Origin: an uncultured Prevotellaceae bacterium | GTDB taxonomy: Bacteria > Bacteroidota > Bacteroidia > Bacteroidales > Bacteroidaceae | Assembly: GCA_900315075.1 (NCBI GenBank) | Contig: OMXV01000013.1 | Location: forward strand, 1-64,000 | Length of the DNA: 64,000 nt | Reading direction: 5' to 3' | Shown: in pieces, positions 32,526-41,953 of the stretch | Position numbering within the stretch: position 1 is the stretch's first letter | How the letters are laid out: each line of letters starts with the position of its first letter | Notes under the pieces: generated by a model | Database searches by the model: none | What the model was told of the DNA's origin: nothing | Seen by the model: only the letters and a program-made list of their open reading frames with translations | Translations under genes and position numbers: made by a program

Positions 32526-35500
32526 ATGAAAAGGCCGTCCATTATACTATTATTGGTGGTGCTGTTTTCGACAGCACTTGCCCAAACTGTGCCCATGGAC
32601 TACTCCTATTGCGGCTATAAACAGTCGGAAACAGAGATTCCTTACCTTCCCAACAAGGTCTATGTCGAATGGCAGACAGGCGACTGTTCCGACCGAATCC
32701 AAGAAGCAATAGATTATGTTTCATCACTCAAGCCCGACAAGCGCAGCGGCTATCGCGGTGCCGTGTTGTTAGGCGAGGGACAATTCTCCCTATCCCGTCC
32801 TCTCCGTCTCCACACTTCTGGTGTAGTGCTCCGTGGCAGTGGCCGAGGTGAAACCACCCTACTCAAAACTGGAGTTGACCGTGGTGCAGTGGTATATATC
32901 GAAGGAAGCAACGACCTTCGTGTGACCGACACCATTCCCCTCACCGACAATCGTGTAGAAGTCGGCAGTCATATTATCCACTGTAACCATATCCTTCACC
33001 AAGGCGATGAAGTCGTCGTCTGGCGTCCATCCACAACAGAATGGATACAAGCCCTTGGCTGTGAGAGTTTTGGTGGAGGCAAGGAATTAGGTTATTGGGG
33101 GTGGCATCCTGGCGATACAGATATCATTTGGTATCGCACTATCAGCGAAGTAAATGGCGACGAGGTGACACTCAATGCCCCTCTCTCTTCCACACTTGAC
33201 CACACATACGGAGGAGGTTACATTCTCCCGTTTTCCTGGCCTGGCCGTATAGTAGACTGTGGTGTGGAGAATCTTACTATCGACAGCGAAGTTTCTCCTT
33301 CCCACCCTTTAGACGAGGACCACGCGTGGAATGGCGTAAGTATCAGCAACGCACGCGACTGTTGGGTGCGAATGGTCAATTTCCAGCATCTTGCTGGAAG
33401 CGCTGTCATCATCGCCCGAAGTGGCAGTCGCATGACTGTGGAAGACTGCAAGTCTGTTTCTCCTATATCAGAAATTGGTGGTATGCGCCGCCGCACTTTT
33501 TACATCCTCGGTGGACAGTGCCTTGTCCAGCGTTGCTACAGCGAGCAGGGCATCCACGATTTCTGTGCCGGACTGTGTGCCCCAGGGCCCAATGCCTTCG
33601 TGCAATGCGAAAGCCATGCATCTCATGATTTTAGTGGCAGCATTGGTTCATGGGCCAGTGGACTGCTCTTCGACTGTGTGACCATCGATGGCAATGACTT
33701 GAAATTATGCAATCTTGAATTGGAAAACCATGGTGCCGGATGGAACGCTGCCAATAGTATGCTTTGGCAATGTGCCGCATCGGGAATCCATTGTTACAAC
33801 ACACCCGATGGCAGCCGCAACGCTGCCCACGGCTGCTGGGGACAGATGTGGGGCAATGGCGAGTGGAGCCAGCCCAACGAACATGTGAAGCCCTGGAGTC
33901 TTTTCAAAGACCAACTGGAGCGCCGCCTCGGTCATTCTACCGACAGCCAGTCCCGCATTCTGAATCGTTTAGCCAACGATGCCACAAGTAGTCCCACCAT
34001 CGAACAAGCCATCGAATTGACTGCTATGTCGGCTCTTCCCGTCACCACAATGTCGATGTGGATTGACAGTGCAGAATTCAAAGGTTCTATTTCTTCAACA
34101 GGTGTTACCCCCATTGAGAAATGCGTACAAAAATCGTCAAAGGGAAAGCGCTACAATCAGTTCATGCAAGCGGAACAACGTTATGAAATCATCCATGGGA
34201 AGATTGTGCACAATGGTGCCGTGATAGTTGGCAATAAGCACGATACACCCTGGTGGAATGGTCGTCTGCGCTATAATGCCATCCCTAAGGCAACCTATGC
34301 TCTGACCCGCTACGTGCCTGGGTCGGAAGGCCGTGGACTCACCGACCGCGTGGATAGCGTGGTAGCCGAAATGATGCATACACATACCACTGTATTTGCC
34401 CAGAATTATGGTCTTTGGTATGACCGCCGTCGTGACGACCATGAGCGCATCCGCCGCCGCGATGGCAATGTGTGGGGGCCGTTCTACGAACAACCATTCG
34501 CCCGCTGCGGTGAATCACAGGCATGGGATGGTCTGAGCCGATATGACCTTCAACGTCTCAATCCGTGGTATTTTCATCGCTTGAACCAATTTACAAAACT
34601 TGCCGCACCACATGGTATTATGCTTCTCAACGAGCATTACTTCCAGCACAATATTTTGGAGGCCGGAGCACATTGGGTGGACTGTCCATGGCGAACAGCC
34701 AACAACATCAATTCCACCCCATTCGCTGAACCTGTGAATTTCTCCGGCGACAAGCGAATTTTCATAGCCGAACAATTTTACAACATCAGTAACGACACGC
34801 TGCGTCGTCTTCATCGGCAATATATCCGTCAAAGCCTTGAGGCATTCCGCAGTCAGCCCAACGTCATCCACTCTATTGGCGCAGAGTTTACAGGTCCCTA
34901 CCATTTCGTCAGATTCTGGTTGGAATGTATCGCAGAATGGGAAAAAGACACAGGTGAACATCCCTTGGTAGCGCTAAAGGTAAACAAAGACGTACAAGAT
35001 AGCATCCTTGCCGATCCAGCATTATCCAACGTGGTCGATATCATTGCCATCGAACAATGGTATGACACCGACAAAGGGCTCTATGCCCCCACAGGAGGTG
35101 TAAACATGGCGCCACGGCAGTATCTCCGGAAAATCAAGACGGGCACACCACGCTTTGAGGAAATCTACCGTAGCGTTGCAGAATATCGCCAACGATACCC
35201 CAACAAAGCCGTCACCTATTTTGCCAAAAACTATCCCGAATATGGTTGGGCTGTGTTTATGGCTGGTGGTTCGTGTGCCAACATCCCAGTGACCGACACG
35301 ACATTTCTCACCTCCGTCGTCGACATGACTGCCTCACGCCAAGAGGGTTGTTTCCTGCTTCATGGCAACCATGGTGCGGTTGTTTATAATGAGACTGCTG
35401 AATCTGTGGAAATGCCAACAAGTAATTACCAGCTTTATTCTATTGATAGCAAAAGCGGCGAAATTACCTTCGTTAATAAGAACCATGGCGGACAAGTAAA

Positions 35501-35540
35501 ACTGCCTGGGAAAGGGATTTATTGGGTTGTTGAAGATTGA
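32526..35540 (+). CDS. Large two-part protein: beta-helix + barrel-like domain (DUF6298-like candidate)
   Basis: A 1004-residue protein with a signal peptide (1-20, STALAQ). Residues about 35-480 read as a pectin-lyase-like beta-helix (RGAVLLGEGQFSLSRPLRLH, VVLRGSGRGETTLLKTGVDR, GMRRRTFYILGGQCLVQRCY). Residues about 600-960 look like a separate alpha/beta domain (LNPWYFHRLNQFTKLAAPHG, MLLNEHYFQHNILEAGAHWV, VIHSIGAEFTGPYHFVRFWL, VDIIAIEQWYDTDKGLYAPT) reminiscent of a TIM-barrel glycosidase, with conserved-looking Glu/Asp. I recall this pairing as a DUF6298-type family in pectin loci, but activity is unknown. It is the third gene of the PL1-DUF3826 run (55-bp gap). Confidence 0.75.
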   Translation: MKRPSIILLLVVLFSTALAQTVPMDYSYCGYKQSETEIPYLPNKVYVEWQTGDCSDRIQEAIDYVSSLKPDKRSGYRGAVLLGEGQFSLSRPLRLHTSGVVLRGSGRGETTLLKTGVDRGAVVYIEGSNDLRVTDTIPLTDNRVEVGSHIIHCNHILHQGDEVVVWRPSTTEWIQALGCESFGGGKELGYWGWHPGDTDIIWYRTISEVNGDEVTLNAPLSSTLDHTYGGGYILPFSWPGRIVDCGVENLTIDSEVSPSHPLDEDHAWNGVSISNARDCWVRMVNFQHLAGSAVIIARSGSRMTVEDCKSVSPISEIGGMRRRTFYILGGQCLVQRCYSEQGIHDFCAGLCAPGPNAFVQCESHASHDFSGSIGSWASGLLFDCVTIDGNDLKLCNLELENHGAGWNAANSMLWQCAASGIHCYNTPDGSRNAAHGCWGQMWGNGEWSQPNEHVKPWSLFKDQLERRLGHSTDSQSRILNRLANDATSSPTIEQAIELTAMSALPVTTMSMWIDSAEFKGSISSTGVTPIEKCVQKSSKGKRYNQFMQAEQRYEIIHGKIVHNGAVIVGNKHDTPWWNGRLRYNAIPKATYALTRYVPGSEGRGLTDRVDSVVAEMMHTHTTVFAQNYGLWYDRRRDDHERIRRRDGNVWGPFYEQPFARCGESQAWDGLSRYDLQRLNPWYFHRLNQFTKLAAPHGIMLLNEHYFQHNILEAGAHWVDCPWRTANNINSTPFAEPVNFSGDKRIFIAEQFYNISNDTLRRLHRQYIRQSLEAFRSQPNVIHSIGAEFTGPYHFVRFWLECIAEWEKDTGEHPLVALKVNKDVQDSILADPALSNVVDIIAIEQWYDTDKGLYAPTGGVNMAPRQYLRKIKTGTPRFEEIYRSVAEYRQRYPNKAVTYFAKNYPEYGWAVFMAGGSCANIPVTDTTFLTSVVDMTASRQEGCFLLHGNHGAVVYNETAESVEMPTSNYQLYSIDSKSGEITFVNKNHGGQVKLPGKGIYWVVED

Positions 35541-35564
35541 AGATTAATGATTGAAGATTGACTG
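35533..35564. repeat. ATTGAAG tandem repeat after the 1004-residue gene
   Basis: GAAGATTGAAGATTAATGAT followed by TGAAGATTGA: four units of 7-8 bp starting inside the last codons of the gene. Same family as 26226-26278. Confidence 0.75.
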
Positions 35565-35657
35565 ACTCAGCACATCAATGGGAAACCCAACAAGTCTTTT
35601 TTGCAGGTAAAATAAACTTTTTTTGAAGTTTTCAGTGTGATTATTGATAGTTTTGAT

Positions 35658-35665
35658 TATTTTTG
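35658..35665 (+). promoter_or_regulatory. Promoter -7 element for the ECF sigma gene
   Basis: TATTTTTG (TAnnTTTG), 53 bp before the ATG at 35719. It lies inside a longer in-frame extension, which supports the later start. No good -33 element. Confidence 0.45.
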
Positions 35666-35718
35666 TAGCAGAATACAATCTGGAACTATCAAAAATCTAT
35701 TATTCTTTACCTGACGCC

Positions 35719-36276
35719 ATGACTAAGAGTCATCAAAATAACACATCTAAACTCGTAGAAGCCTTTCGGAAAGGTGACAGAAATGCTTTTTCTTGCCTCT
35801 ACGATATGTTTGTGCAGCCCCTCTTTAATTATGGGATGCGACTAACTAATGATAGCGAACTGGTGAAAGACTGCATCCACGATGTTTTTGTGAAAGTCTA
35901 TCAAAAACGCCACGACAATATCGGATACAATAATTTCAGTTCCTATCTGCTTATTTCATTGAGGAACAGAATACTGGATGAATTCCGCCATCAAACTTTA
36001 GTGACAGAAATATCTGTAGACAACTGCCACATTACTCGCTACACCCCAGACCTGGAACACGACTACATCAACCATGAGAACGAAGAACGCCACCAGCGAA
36101 AGGTCTCTCATCTGATGGACTCACTCACGCGCCGCCAGCGACAAGTATTCACACTCTACTATTTAGAAGAGCGCAAATACGATGACATCTGCCATATCAT
36201 GAATATGAACTACCACTCCGTGAGAAATCTCGTCCACCGTGGAATGGTAAGACTACGTGAAGCTGCCGCGGTGTAA
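35719..36276 (+). CDS. ECF-type RNA polymerase sigma factor
   Basis: A 185-residue sigma-70 family factor. Region 2 spans about 10-85 (VEAFRKGDRNAFSCLYDMFV, ELVKDCIHDVFVKVYQKR, SYLLISLRNRILDEFR). Region 4 spans about 125-180 (LTRRQRQVFTLYYLEERKYD, MNMNYHSVRNLVHRGMVRLR). The start at MTKSHQNN is chosen because the earlier frame crosses the promoter. No anti-sigma (FecR-type) gene follows; the next gene, 29 bp downstream, is the GH67 alpha-glucuronidase. Control by a distant partner, or by expression level alone, is inferred. Confidence 0.92.
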   Translation: MTKSHQNNTSKLVEAFRKGDRNAFSCLYDMFVQPLFNYGMRLTNDSELVKDCIHDVFVKVYQKRHDNIGYNNFSSYLLISLRNRILDEFRHQTLVTEISVDNCHITRYTPDLEHDYINHENEERHQRKVSHLMDSLTRRQRQVFTLYYLEERKYDDICHIMNMNYHSVRNLVHRGMVRLREAAAV

Positions 36277-36305
36277 AAAAGAAATCTTATAATCACTATC
36301 ATCAT

Positions 36306-38273
36306 ATGAAAAGAATATTTTTCCCTTTCATGATGTTTTTCATCATGTTAGCCACCGCCACAAGTGTGAGGGGTGAGGATGGCAGCCGTCTGTGGTTGCG
36401 ATTCAAAGGCAGTAGCCAGGCCAATGTGACAGGTGTCGCAAACATGGCCATGGAAGAACTGAAACAAAACTGGCAGGGAGGCCCTGTGGTGTTGAAACGC
36501 AAGAAAGGTATGGCAAAAGATAGCTATACCATCACAACCAATGGTGGCAAGACCATTATTACTGCCTGCGATGACGCTGGGATGCTCTATGGTGCTTATC
36601 ACCTGCTAAGACTACAGCAGATGGGCAAGGATGTATCAAACCTGAACATCAGCGAAAGTCCAGCCTATTCATTGCGCATACTCAATCACTGGGACAATCC
36701 CAACGGCACTGTGGAACGAGGTTTCGCTGGCAAGAGTATCTTCTTGAATTTCGACGCTGAGCGGTTGAAAATCTATGCCCGTGCCAATGCATCTATTGGT
36801 ATCAATGGCACAGTGCTCAACAATGTCAACGCAAAGCCTGAGGCACTGGCCAGCGAGAACCTCCAGAAGGTGAAACAAATAGCCGACCTTTTGCGCCCCT
36901 ACGGTATCCGCGTCTATCTCTCGGTGAACTTCGCCTCACCTATCAAAATAGGTGGACTCACCACAGCCGACCCACTGGACAAAGATGTGGTGAACTGGTG
37001 GAATAAGAAAGTGAATGAAATATACAAACTTGTCCCAGACTTCGGAGGATTCCTCGTGAAAGCAAACTCCGAGGGAGAGCCAGGTCCATGTGATTTCGGA
37101 CGCACCCATGCTGAGGGTGCCAACATGCTGGCCGACGTTCTTCGTCCACACAAGGGCATAGTGATGTGGAGGGCTTTTGTATATAACCCCCAAAGCAACG
37201 ACCGTGCCAACCAGGCAGCGATGGAATTTATGCCACTTGATGGACAGTTCCGCGACAATGTGATTATTCAGATTAAAAATGGTCCGGTGGATTTCCAACC
37301 CCGTGAACCATACAGTCCTCTTTTCACATCCCTAAAGAAAACACAGATGATGGTGGAGTTCCAAATCACTCAAGAATACCTTGGAGCCGCCAACCACCTT
37401 GTGTATTTAGCACCGATGTGGCAGGAGTTTTTCTCATACGTGCAGCCAGGCAGTCTGAAAGCTATGGCAGGAGTGGCAAATATCGGCGACGACACCAACT
37501 GGTGTGGTCACCACTTTGCGCAATCCAACTGGTATGCTTTCGGACGATTGGCATGGAACCCGTTGCTGAGTTCAGAGGTCATCGCCGACGAATGGTTACG
37601 CCAGACATTCAATAACGAGAATCGATTCGTGCGTCCTATGACCAAAGTGATGTTGGAGAGCCGCGAGGCAGCCGTCAACTACATGATGCCTTTAGGTATT
37701 CATCATATCTTTGCCGGAGGTCACCACTATGGACCAGAACCATGGTACAACCCACCAGGAATCAGGAAAGACTGGACCCCACCCTACTACCACAAGGCAG
37801 ATGCAGAGGGGCTTGGATTCGACCGCACCAAGAAGGGCAGTGACAATGTCTCGCAATATCCCGAGCCACTGTGCTCCACTCTCAACGACATCAACACATG
37901 TCCAGAGATTTTCCTCACCTGGTTCCACCATGTGCCATGGGACCACAAAATGAAGAGTGGTCGCACATTCTGGGATGAGCTTTGTCACAAATACCAGGAG
38001 GGCGTGGACCAGACACGGCAATTCTTAGCTATCTGGGATACTATGCAACCATACGTTGACGAACAACGTTTCAATGAAGTTCAGCGTAAACTTCGCATTC
38101 AGACCCGCGACGCCATATGGTGGCGCGATGCCTGCCTACTCTATTTCCAAGAGTTCTCGAAACGCCCCATCCCGCAAGATATGGAGCACCCCATACATAA
38201 CCTTGATGAAATGATGAAATATCACATCAATATCACGATGTATGAAAACCCAGAATATGGGTATGATAAATAG
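36306..38273 (+). CDS. GH67 alpha-glucuronidase
   Basis: A 655-residue enzyme with a signal peptide (MKRIFFPFMMFFIMLATATS, VRGED). It removes (4-O-methyl)glucuronic acid from xylo-oligosaccharide ends. Family marks: LRILNHWDNPNGTVERGFAG, VYLSVNFASPIKIGGLTTAD, FGGFLVKANSEGEPGPCDFG and the catalytic pair region DGQFRDNVIIQIKNGPVDFQ followed by PREPYSPLF (the Asp and Glu of the general base positions). Length is slightly under the usual 680-730. It lies 29 bp after the sigma factor gene. Xylan-related work here differs from the pectin genes upstream. It converges with the regulator gene at 38344-40077. Confidence 0.93.
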   Translation: MKRIFFPFMMFFIMLATATSVRGEDGSRLWLRFKGSSQANVTGVANMAMEELKQNWQGGPVVLKRKKGMAKDSYTITTNGGKTIITACDDAGMLYGAYHLLRLQQMGKDVSNLNISESPAYSLRILNHWDNPNGTVERGFAGKSIFLNFDAERLKIYARANASIGINGTVLNNVNAKPEALASENLQKVKQIADLLRPYGIRVYLSVNFASPIKIGGLTTADPLDKDVVNWWNKKVNEIYKLVPDFGGFLVKANSEGEPGPCDFGRTHAEGANMLADVLRPHKGIVMWRAFVYNPQSNDRANQAAMEFMPLDGQFRDNVIIQIKNGPVDFQPREPYSPLFTSLKKTQMMVEFQITQEYLGAANHLVYLAPMWQEFFSYVQPGSLKAMAGVANIGDDTNWCGHHFAQSNWYAFGRLAWNPLLSSEVIADEWLRQTFNNENRFVRPMTKVMLESREAAVNYMMPLGIHHIFAGGHHYGPEPWYNPPGIRKDWTPPYYHKADAEGLGFDRTKKGSDNVSQYPEPLCSTLNDINTCPEIFLTWFHHVPWDHKMKSGRTFWDELCHKYQEGVDQTRQFLAIWDTMQPYVDEQRFNEVQRKLRIQTRDAIWWRDACLLYFQEFSKRPIPQDMEHPIHNLDEMMKYHINITMYENPEYGYDK

Positions 38274-38337
38274 TGAGGTTATGAGGTTATGAGGTTATGA
38301 GGTTATGAGGCAGCTTTGCTAACCTCATAACCTCATA
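38274..38337. terminator. Repeat-built hairpin between convergent genes
   Basis: Four and a half copies of GAGGTTAT (38275-38310) are followed by their inverse (AACCTCATAACCTCATA, 38321-38337). The best stem is 14 bp (38297-38310 with 38323-38336) and an inner AGC/GCT extends it. It starts one base after the GH67 stop and ends 7 bp before the opposing stop, so it can serve both directions. Confidence 0.75.
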
Positions 38338-38343
38338 GATTTT

Positions 38344-40077
38344 TCAGAGTCGTTTCAGGTTTGCGTTTAATTCACCCGCAGTTTTCATACCAAACAGCTT
38401 GTCGTTCACAGCAGATTTCATATTGCTGACACTTTGCGGAGACTTATCCAATAGCACAGCTATTTCACCATTATGGAAATTTAGTCTACATAGCATACAG
38501 AGGTGTTTTTCCTCGTCAGACAAACGGGCATCTTGTAATATGGACGTATAAAATGAGGGCAACTGCTCATGGTATGCACTCCCCAGCTTTATCCAATCAT
38601 TATCAGAGGGTAAACCAATATTAAGTTTTCCCTTGCCTCTCTCATGAAATTTGTTGACGATTGGACTTTTCGCTAACGACATCTCACGTTCATGGATGGG
38701 GACGCGCTCATACAATTCCTTATATCTATCAATCTCTTCTTGTAGTCGCCGTATTTCATCCCGTCGTTCTTCAGCCAATCTATTCTTATCCTCCTCCAAA
38801 AGTACAAGGTCTCTTCGTGCTTGCTCCAATCTTTCAACTTTATCTTGATAGTCTTTGCTCAGTGTCTTTAGCTCATTCTCTTTTGTCTTCTTGTATTTCC
38901 GATATCTCAAAACTACAAGCAACAAGACGACGAGTCCCGCTATCATAGCAAGGGTATTACGCCACTTCATCTGCTGTGTTTTGAAATTCTCTTGCTCCAT
39001 CATACGCTCCATCCGACTGTAATTGTAAAGAGAATGAGCAATAGCTAAAGCATCTGCCTGATCATCCTTCTGAATGCTGTCGAGGGCCTGTTCGCTCAGT
39101 GCAGCATACTTCATGACGGAATCGACATCTCGTTGCGCACGATACACAGCATGTAGTCCGTCATAAGCATCATAATTTCGGTTTATTTCAAAAGGTATTA
39201 GTTTTCTGAAATAATATTCTGCGGAATCTAACTGATGAACTCCAAGATAATACAAACCTTTGGAATTATAATAATGTTCTCTTCCAGAAGATATATTGCC
39301 AGATGCATCAAACAACCCTGACTCATGCTCAAATACCTGCATCATGTCATGGGCACGTTGGTACTGGCCATCCTGCAACATCAGGAGAATGGCAGGAGGA
39401 TATACCGAAGCAGCACTCTCCTTCCAACCATTCTTCAGATACAGTTGCCTTGCCTTTTCGGTGGTTTTCATCAAATTAAAGGTATCATCAAGACAGAAAT
39501 AAGGAATCTCCTGAAACTCAATCCCCCGGATATAATTATACGTATCGCTGTCCTTCAAAGCAAAGTGGCTAAAGCTTTCCCATGCCTCTATCTCTTCATA
39601 ATACAGATTTTGTTGATCAAATGTTCGGGCTATTTGTCCATAGATTCCACAAAGCGTATAATAGTCGCAGTCAGTGTCTGTTGTATCCGCCGACTCCACT
39701 GCCTTTTGAAACCATTTCAGTGCCTGTGGAGCCTCTCCCATGTCACTATACACACGACCTAATAGATAATTGGCATACATCCGCTCATTGGGCGTTCCTT
39801 GGCATTCGAAATAGTCCACAAGTACTTGCTGCACACTATCACTACGAAATACCGTATCGCACTTGTTCTGTGCCGATAGTTGCAGCAGTTGCCATCTCAT
39901 CTGGATGTTTTTGGGCATTGTTCCCCAACATGCCTTCAAAGAGTCAAGCTTCGATAATGCCATCGACGGATTGTCATTCAACCCAGCACGCACTTCTTCC
40001 AATTCGGTGCTATACTTACTGTCACTGGAGCAACCCACTATGAAAAGCAGCAATCCCCCAATAATCCAATTCTTCAT
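38344..40077 (-). CDS. Membrane-tethered TPR sensor/HTH regulator, lipoprotein-type start
   Basis: A 577-residue protein starting at MKNWIIGGLLLFIVGCSSDS, a lipobox with Cys16. Residues about 20-350 are TPR-like helical repeats (YANYLLGRVYSDMGEAPQAL, HYYNSKGLYYLGVHQLDSAE). A membrane helix (about 370-390, TLAMIAGLVVLLLVVLRYRK) leads to a coiled coil rich in Glu/Lys/Arg (about 400-460). The C-terminus has a LuxR-like helix-turn-helix (LSDEEKHLCMLCRLNFHNGE, IAVLLDKSPQSVSNMKSAVN). This is a Bacteroidota one-piece signal protein with the sensor outside and the DNA-binding part inside. The earlier in-frame ATG would add 12 residues and hide the lipobox. Its target is unknown. Confidence 0.82.
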   Translation of the reverse strand: MKNWIIGGLLLFIVGCSSDSKYSTELEEVRAGLNDNPSMALSKLDSLKACWGTMPKNIQMRWQLLQLSAQNKCDTVFRSDSVQQVLVDYFECQGTPNERMYANYLLGRVYSDMGEAPQALKWFQKAVESADTTDTDCDYYTLCGIYGQIARTFDQQNLYYEEIEAWESFSHFALKDSDTYNYIRGIEFQEIPYFCLDDTFNLMKTTEKARQLYLKNGWKESAASVYPPAILLMLQDGQYQRAHDMMQVFEHESGLFDASGNISSGREHYYNSKGLYYLGVHQLDSAEYYFRKLIPFEINRNYDAYDGLHAVYRAQRDVDSVMKYAALSEQALDSIQKDDQADALAIAHSLYNYSRMERMMEQENFKTQQMKWRNTLAMIAGLVVLLLVVLRYRKYKKTKENELKTLSKDYQDKVERLEQARRDLVLLEEDKNRLAEERRDEIRRLQEEIDRYKELYERVPIHEREMSLAKSPIVNKFHERGKGKLNIGLPSDNDWIKLGSAYHEQLPSFYTSILQDARLSDEEKHLCMLCRLNFHNGEIAVLLDKSPQSVSNMKSAVNDKLFGMKTAGELNANLKRL

Positions 40078-40160
40078 ATTATTATTCAATTCCATTTTCG
40101 CCCGACAAAACATAGTGATAATTCGTTACCTTAATATACTACCACTCAGAAAAATCAATG

Positions 40161-40190
40161 CAAAACTAACAAAAAAGAATCATACTACAA
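40161..40190 (-). promoter_or_regulatory. Promoter for the TPR/HTH regulator
   Basis: Read on the minus strand: TTG (40188-40190), 19-bp spacer, TAGTTTTG (40161-40168). Fits TAnnTTTG with good spacing; 83 bp before the start. Confidence 0.6.
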
Positions 40191-40394
40191 TCATCACAAA
40201 TTGAAAAATGACAAATTACATAAATATGCATGATATTAAGGAGATTTCATGGCGCTTTATATCATATGTAACATCTTTCGGTCAATTTCGTATAAAAATA
40301 CGCCCTTTGTAACAAATAACAAAGTCAACAATCTCAATAACAGATATTAAAACTACCAAAAATGAAAAACGATGTAAAAAAAAGATGATTTTGA

Positions 40395-40426
40395 TTTGGA
40401 GGAAGACCTATAATAATCTATCTTTG
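40395..40426 (+). promoter_or_regulatory. Promoter for the LRR gene pair
   Basis: TTTG (40395-40398), 20-bp spacer, TATCTTTG (40419-40426). Strong consensus match, about 100 bp before the ATG at 40529. Confidence 0.65.
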
Positions 40427-40528
40427 CGAAAAAATAAGGGGAGTTTAGGTCTGGGAGTTTAGACATTAATAAGGTTTATTTTGTAAGTTCTTGAATGTTC
40501 AGAACTCTGATATGGAAAAGTTGTGATT

Positions 40529-41902
40529 ATGAAAAAGACTTTATTATTTATTGTTTTGCTGCTGACTACGTTTTGCATGTCAAACGCACAGATAAAAGTT
40601 TTAGGCATCACAAAAAAGATTGTCACGCCGACAGGTGAATTGGGCGACCCCCACAAGTTGCCTGATAAACCGACATTGGAGGATGAAGCGGCATCAGATG
40701 ATTCATCGCAAGGCTTTGAAGTTCCAAACGCAGATGGTGTTTCGATTTATTACAACTATATCAACAATGGCACGGAACTGGAGGTTACCTTTCGTGGAAT
40801 GTGGTATGGTCATTACAATAACGAATATAGCGGGACTGTGGTCATTCCCCAAGAGGTAACAGTTGGGGAATGTACACTAAAAGTTACGAGCATAGGAAAT
40901 AGAGCCTTCTCCGGTTGCCACGACCTAACTGCCGTCACCATTCCCAATAGTGTGACGAGTATTGGAGATTATGCATTTTCCAACTGTATCAATCTGGCCT
41001 CTATCTTGATTCCCGATAACGTGACGAGCATTGGGGATTATGGGTTCGCAGACTGCCGAAGTCTTGCCTCGGTCATCATACCCGACAGTGTTTTGAAAAT
41101 AGGAAATAATGCCTTTTACAACTGCTATGGCCTTACATCAGTCGCCATCGGCAATAGCGTGAAAGATATTGGGCGATGGGCATTCTATGGCTGCACGAGC
41201 CTTAGCGAAATTACCCTTGGCAATAGTGTGACAAACATCGGAGAATTGGCTTTCTCCGGTTGTACCAGCCTTTCCGCTATCACCATCCCCATCAGTTTGA
41301 CAAAGATTGAAGAGCAGGCATTTTATGGTTGCAGCAACCTATCTGCTGTTTATATAATGGATATGGAAGCATATTGTAACATCCAATTTGATGGTGATTT
41401 CTATCGCTATCATCATCTATATTTGAATGGTGAGATCATAAGAAATCTGACAATTCCTGAAGGTGTGACTTCTATAGGCAATTATGCGTTCTCAAAATGT
41501 TTGGGCATACCCTCCATCACTATTCCGAATAGCGTTACAAGCATCGGATATGAAACGTTTGCATTTTGCCCAGGTTTAAAAGACGTATATTGCTATGCTG
41601 AACAAGTGCCTGAAACAGGCGGCAATGCCTTCCTACATTCAAATTACGAAGGGGCAACCCTTTATGTGCCAGCAGCCTCTGTGGTTGATTACAGCAGTGC
41701 AGAACAATGGAAAGATTTTGGAAGCATCGTTGCTTTGACTCATAGTTCCCTTATGCCTTCAGAGGTTTTTGTGCCAATAGTCACACCACACACTAATGTT
41801 ACGGAATGCTACGACCTCATGGGCAGAAGGCTACAACAAACTCCACGGGAAGGTATCTACATTAAAAATGGAAAGAAATATGTCAACCAGTTGACAAGGT
41901 AA
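40529..41902 (+). CDS. BspA-like leucine-rich repeat surface protein with T9SS-like tail
   Basis: A 457-residue protein starting at MKKTLLFIVLLLTTFCMSNA (signal peptide); an in-frame GTG six bases upstream is less likely. Most of the chain is LRR_5/BspA-type repeats of about 23 residues (SVTSIGDYAFSNCINLASIL, SVKDIGRWAFYGCTSLSEIT). The C-terminus is a sorting-type tail (TECYDLMGRRLQQTPREGIY, IKNGKKYVNQ). BspA-like proteins bind host matrix proteins and other bacteria. Its paralogue follows 51 bp downstream with the same tail. Adhesion is inferred from the family. Confidence 0.88.
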   Translation: MKKTLLFIVLLLTTFCMSNAQIKVLGITKKIVTPTGELGDPHKLPDKPTLEDEAASDDSSQGFEVPNADGVSIYYNYINNGTELEVTFRGMWYGHYNNEYSGTVVIPQEVTVGECTLKVTSIGNRAFSGCHDLTAVTIPNSVTSIGDYAFSNCINLASILIPDNVTSIGDYGFADCRSLASVIIPDSVLKIGNNAFYNCYGLTSVAIGNSVKDIGRWAFYGCTSLSEITLGNSVTNIGELAFSGCTSLSAITIPISLTKIEEQAFYGCSNLSAVYIMDMEAYCNIQFDGDFYRYHHLYLNGEIIRNLTIPEGVTSIGNYAFSKCLGIPSITIPNSVTSIGYETFAFCPGLKDVYCYAEQVPETGGNAFLHSNYEGATLYVPAASVVDYSSAEQWKDFGSIVALTHSSLMPSEVFVPIVTPHTNVTECYDLMGRRLQQTPREGIYIKNGKKYVNQLTR

Positions 41903-41953
41903 TGGTTTGTTAGTATTTGAATAAAGAGATAAAACAATTAAAACAATGATAAG

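Larger units (their letters stand above)
40078..40528. other. 451-bp divergent intergenic region
   Basis: AT-rich spacer between the regulator (minus) and the first LRR gene (plus). It holds a promoter for each side (40161-40190 and 40395-40426). A short GGGAGTTTAG repeat lies at 40437-40466. Nothing else was recognised; no RNA gene or extra frame is supported. Confidence 0.6.
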
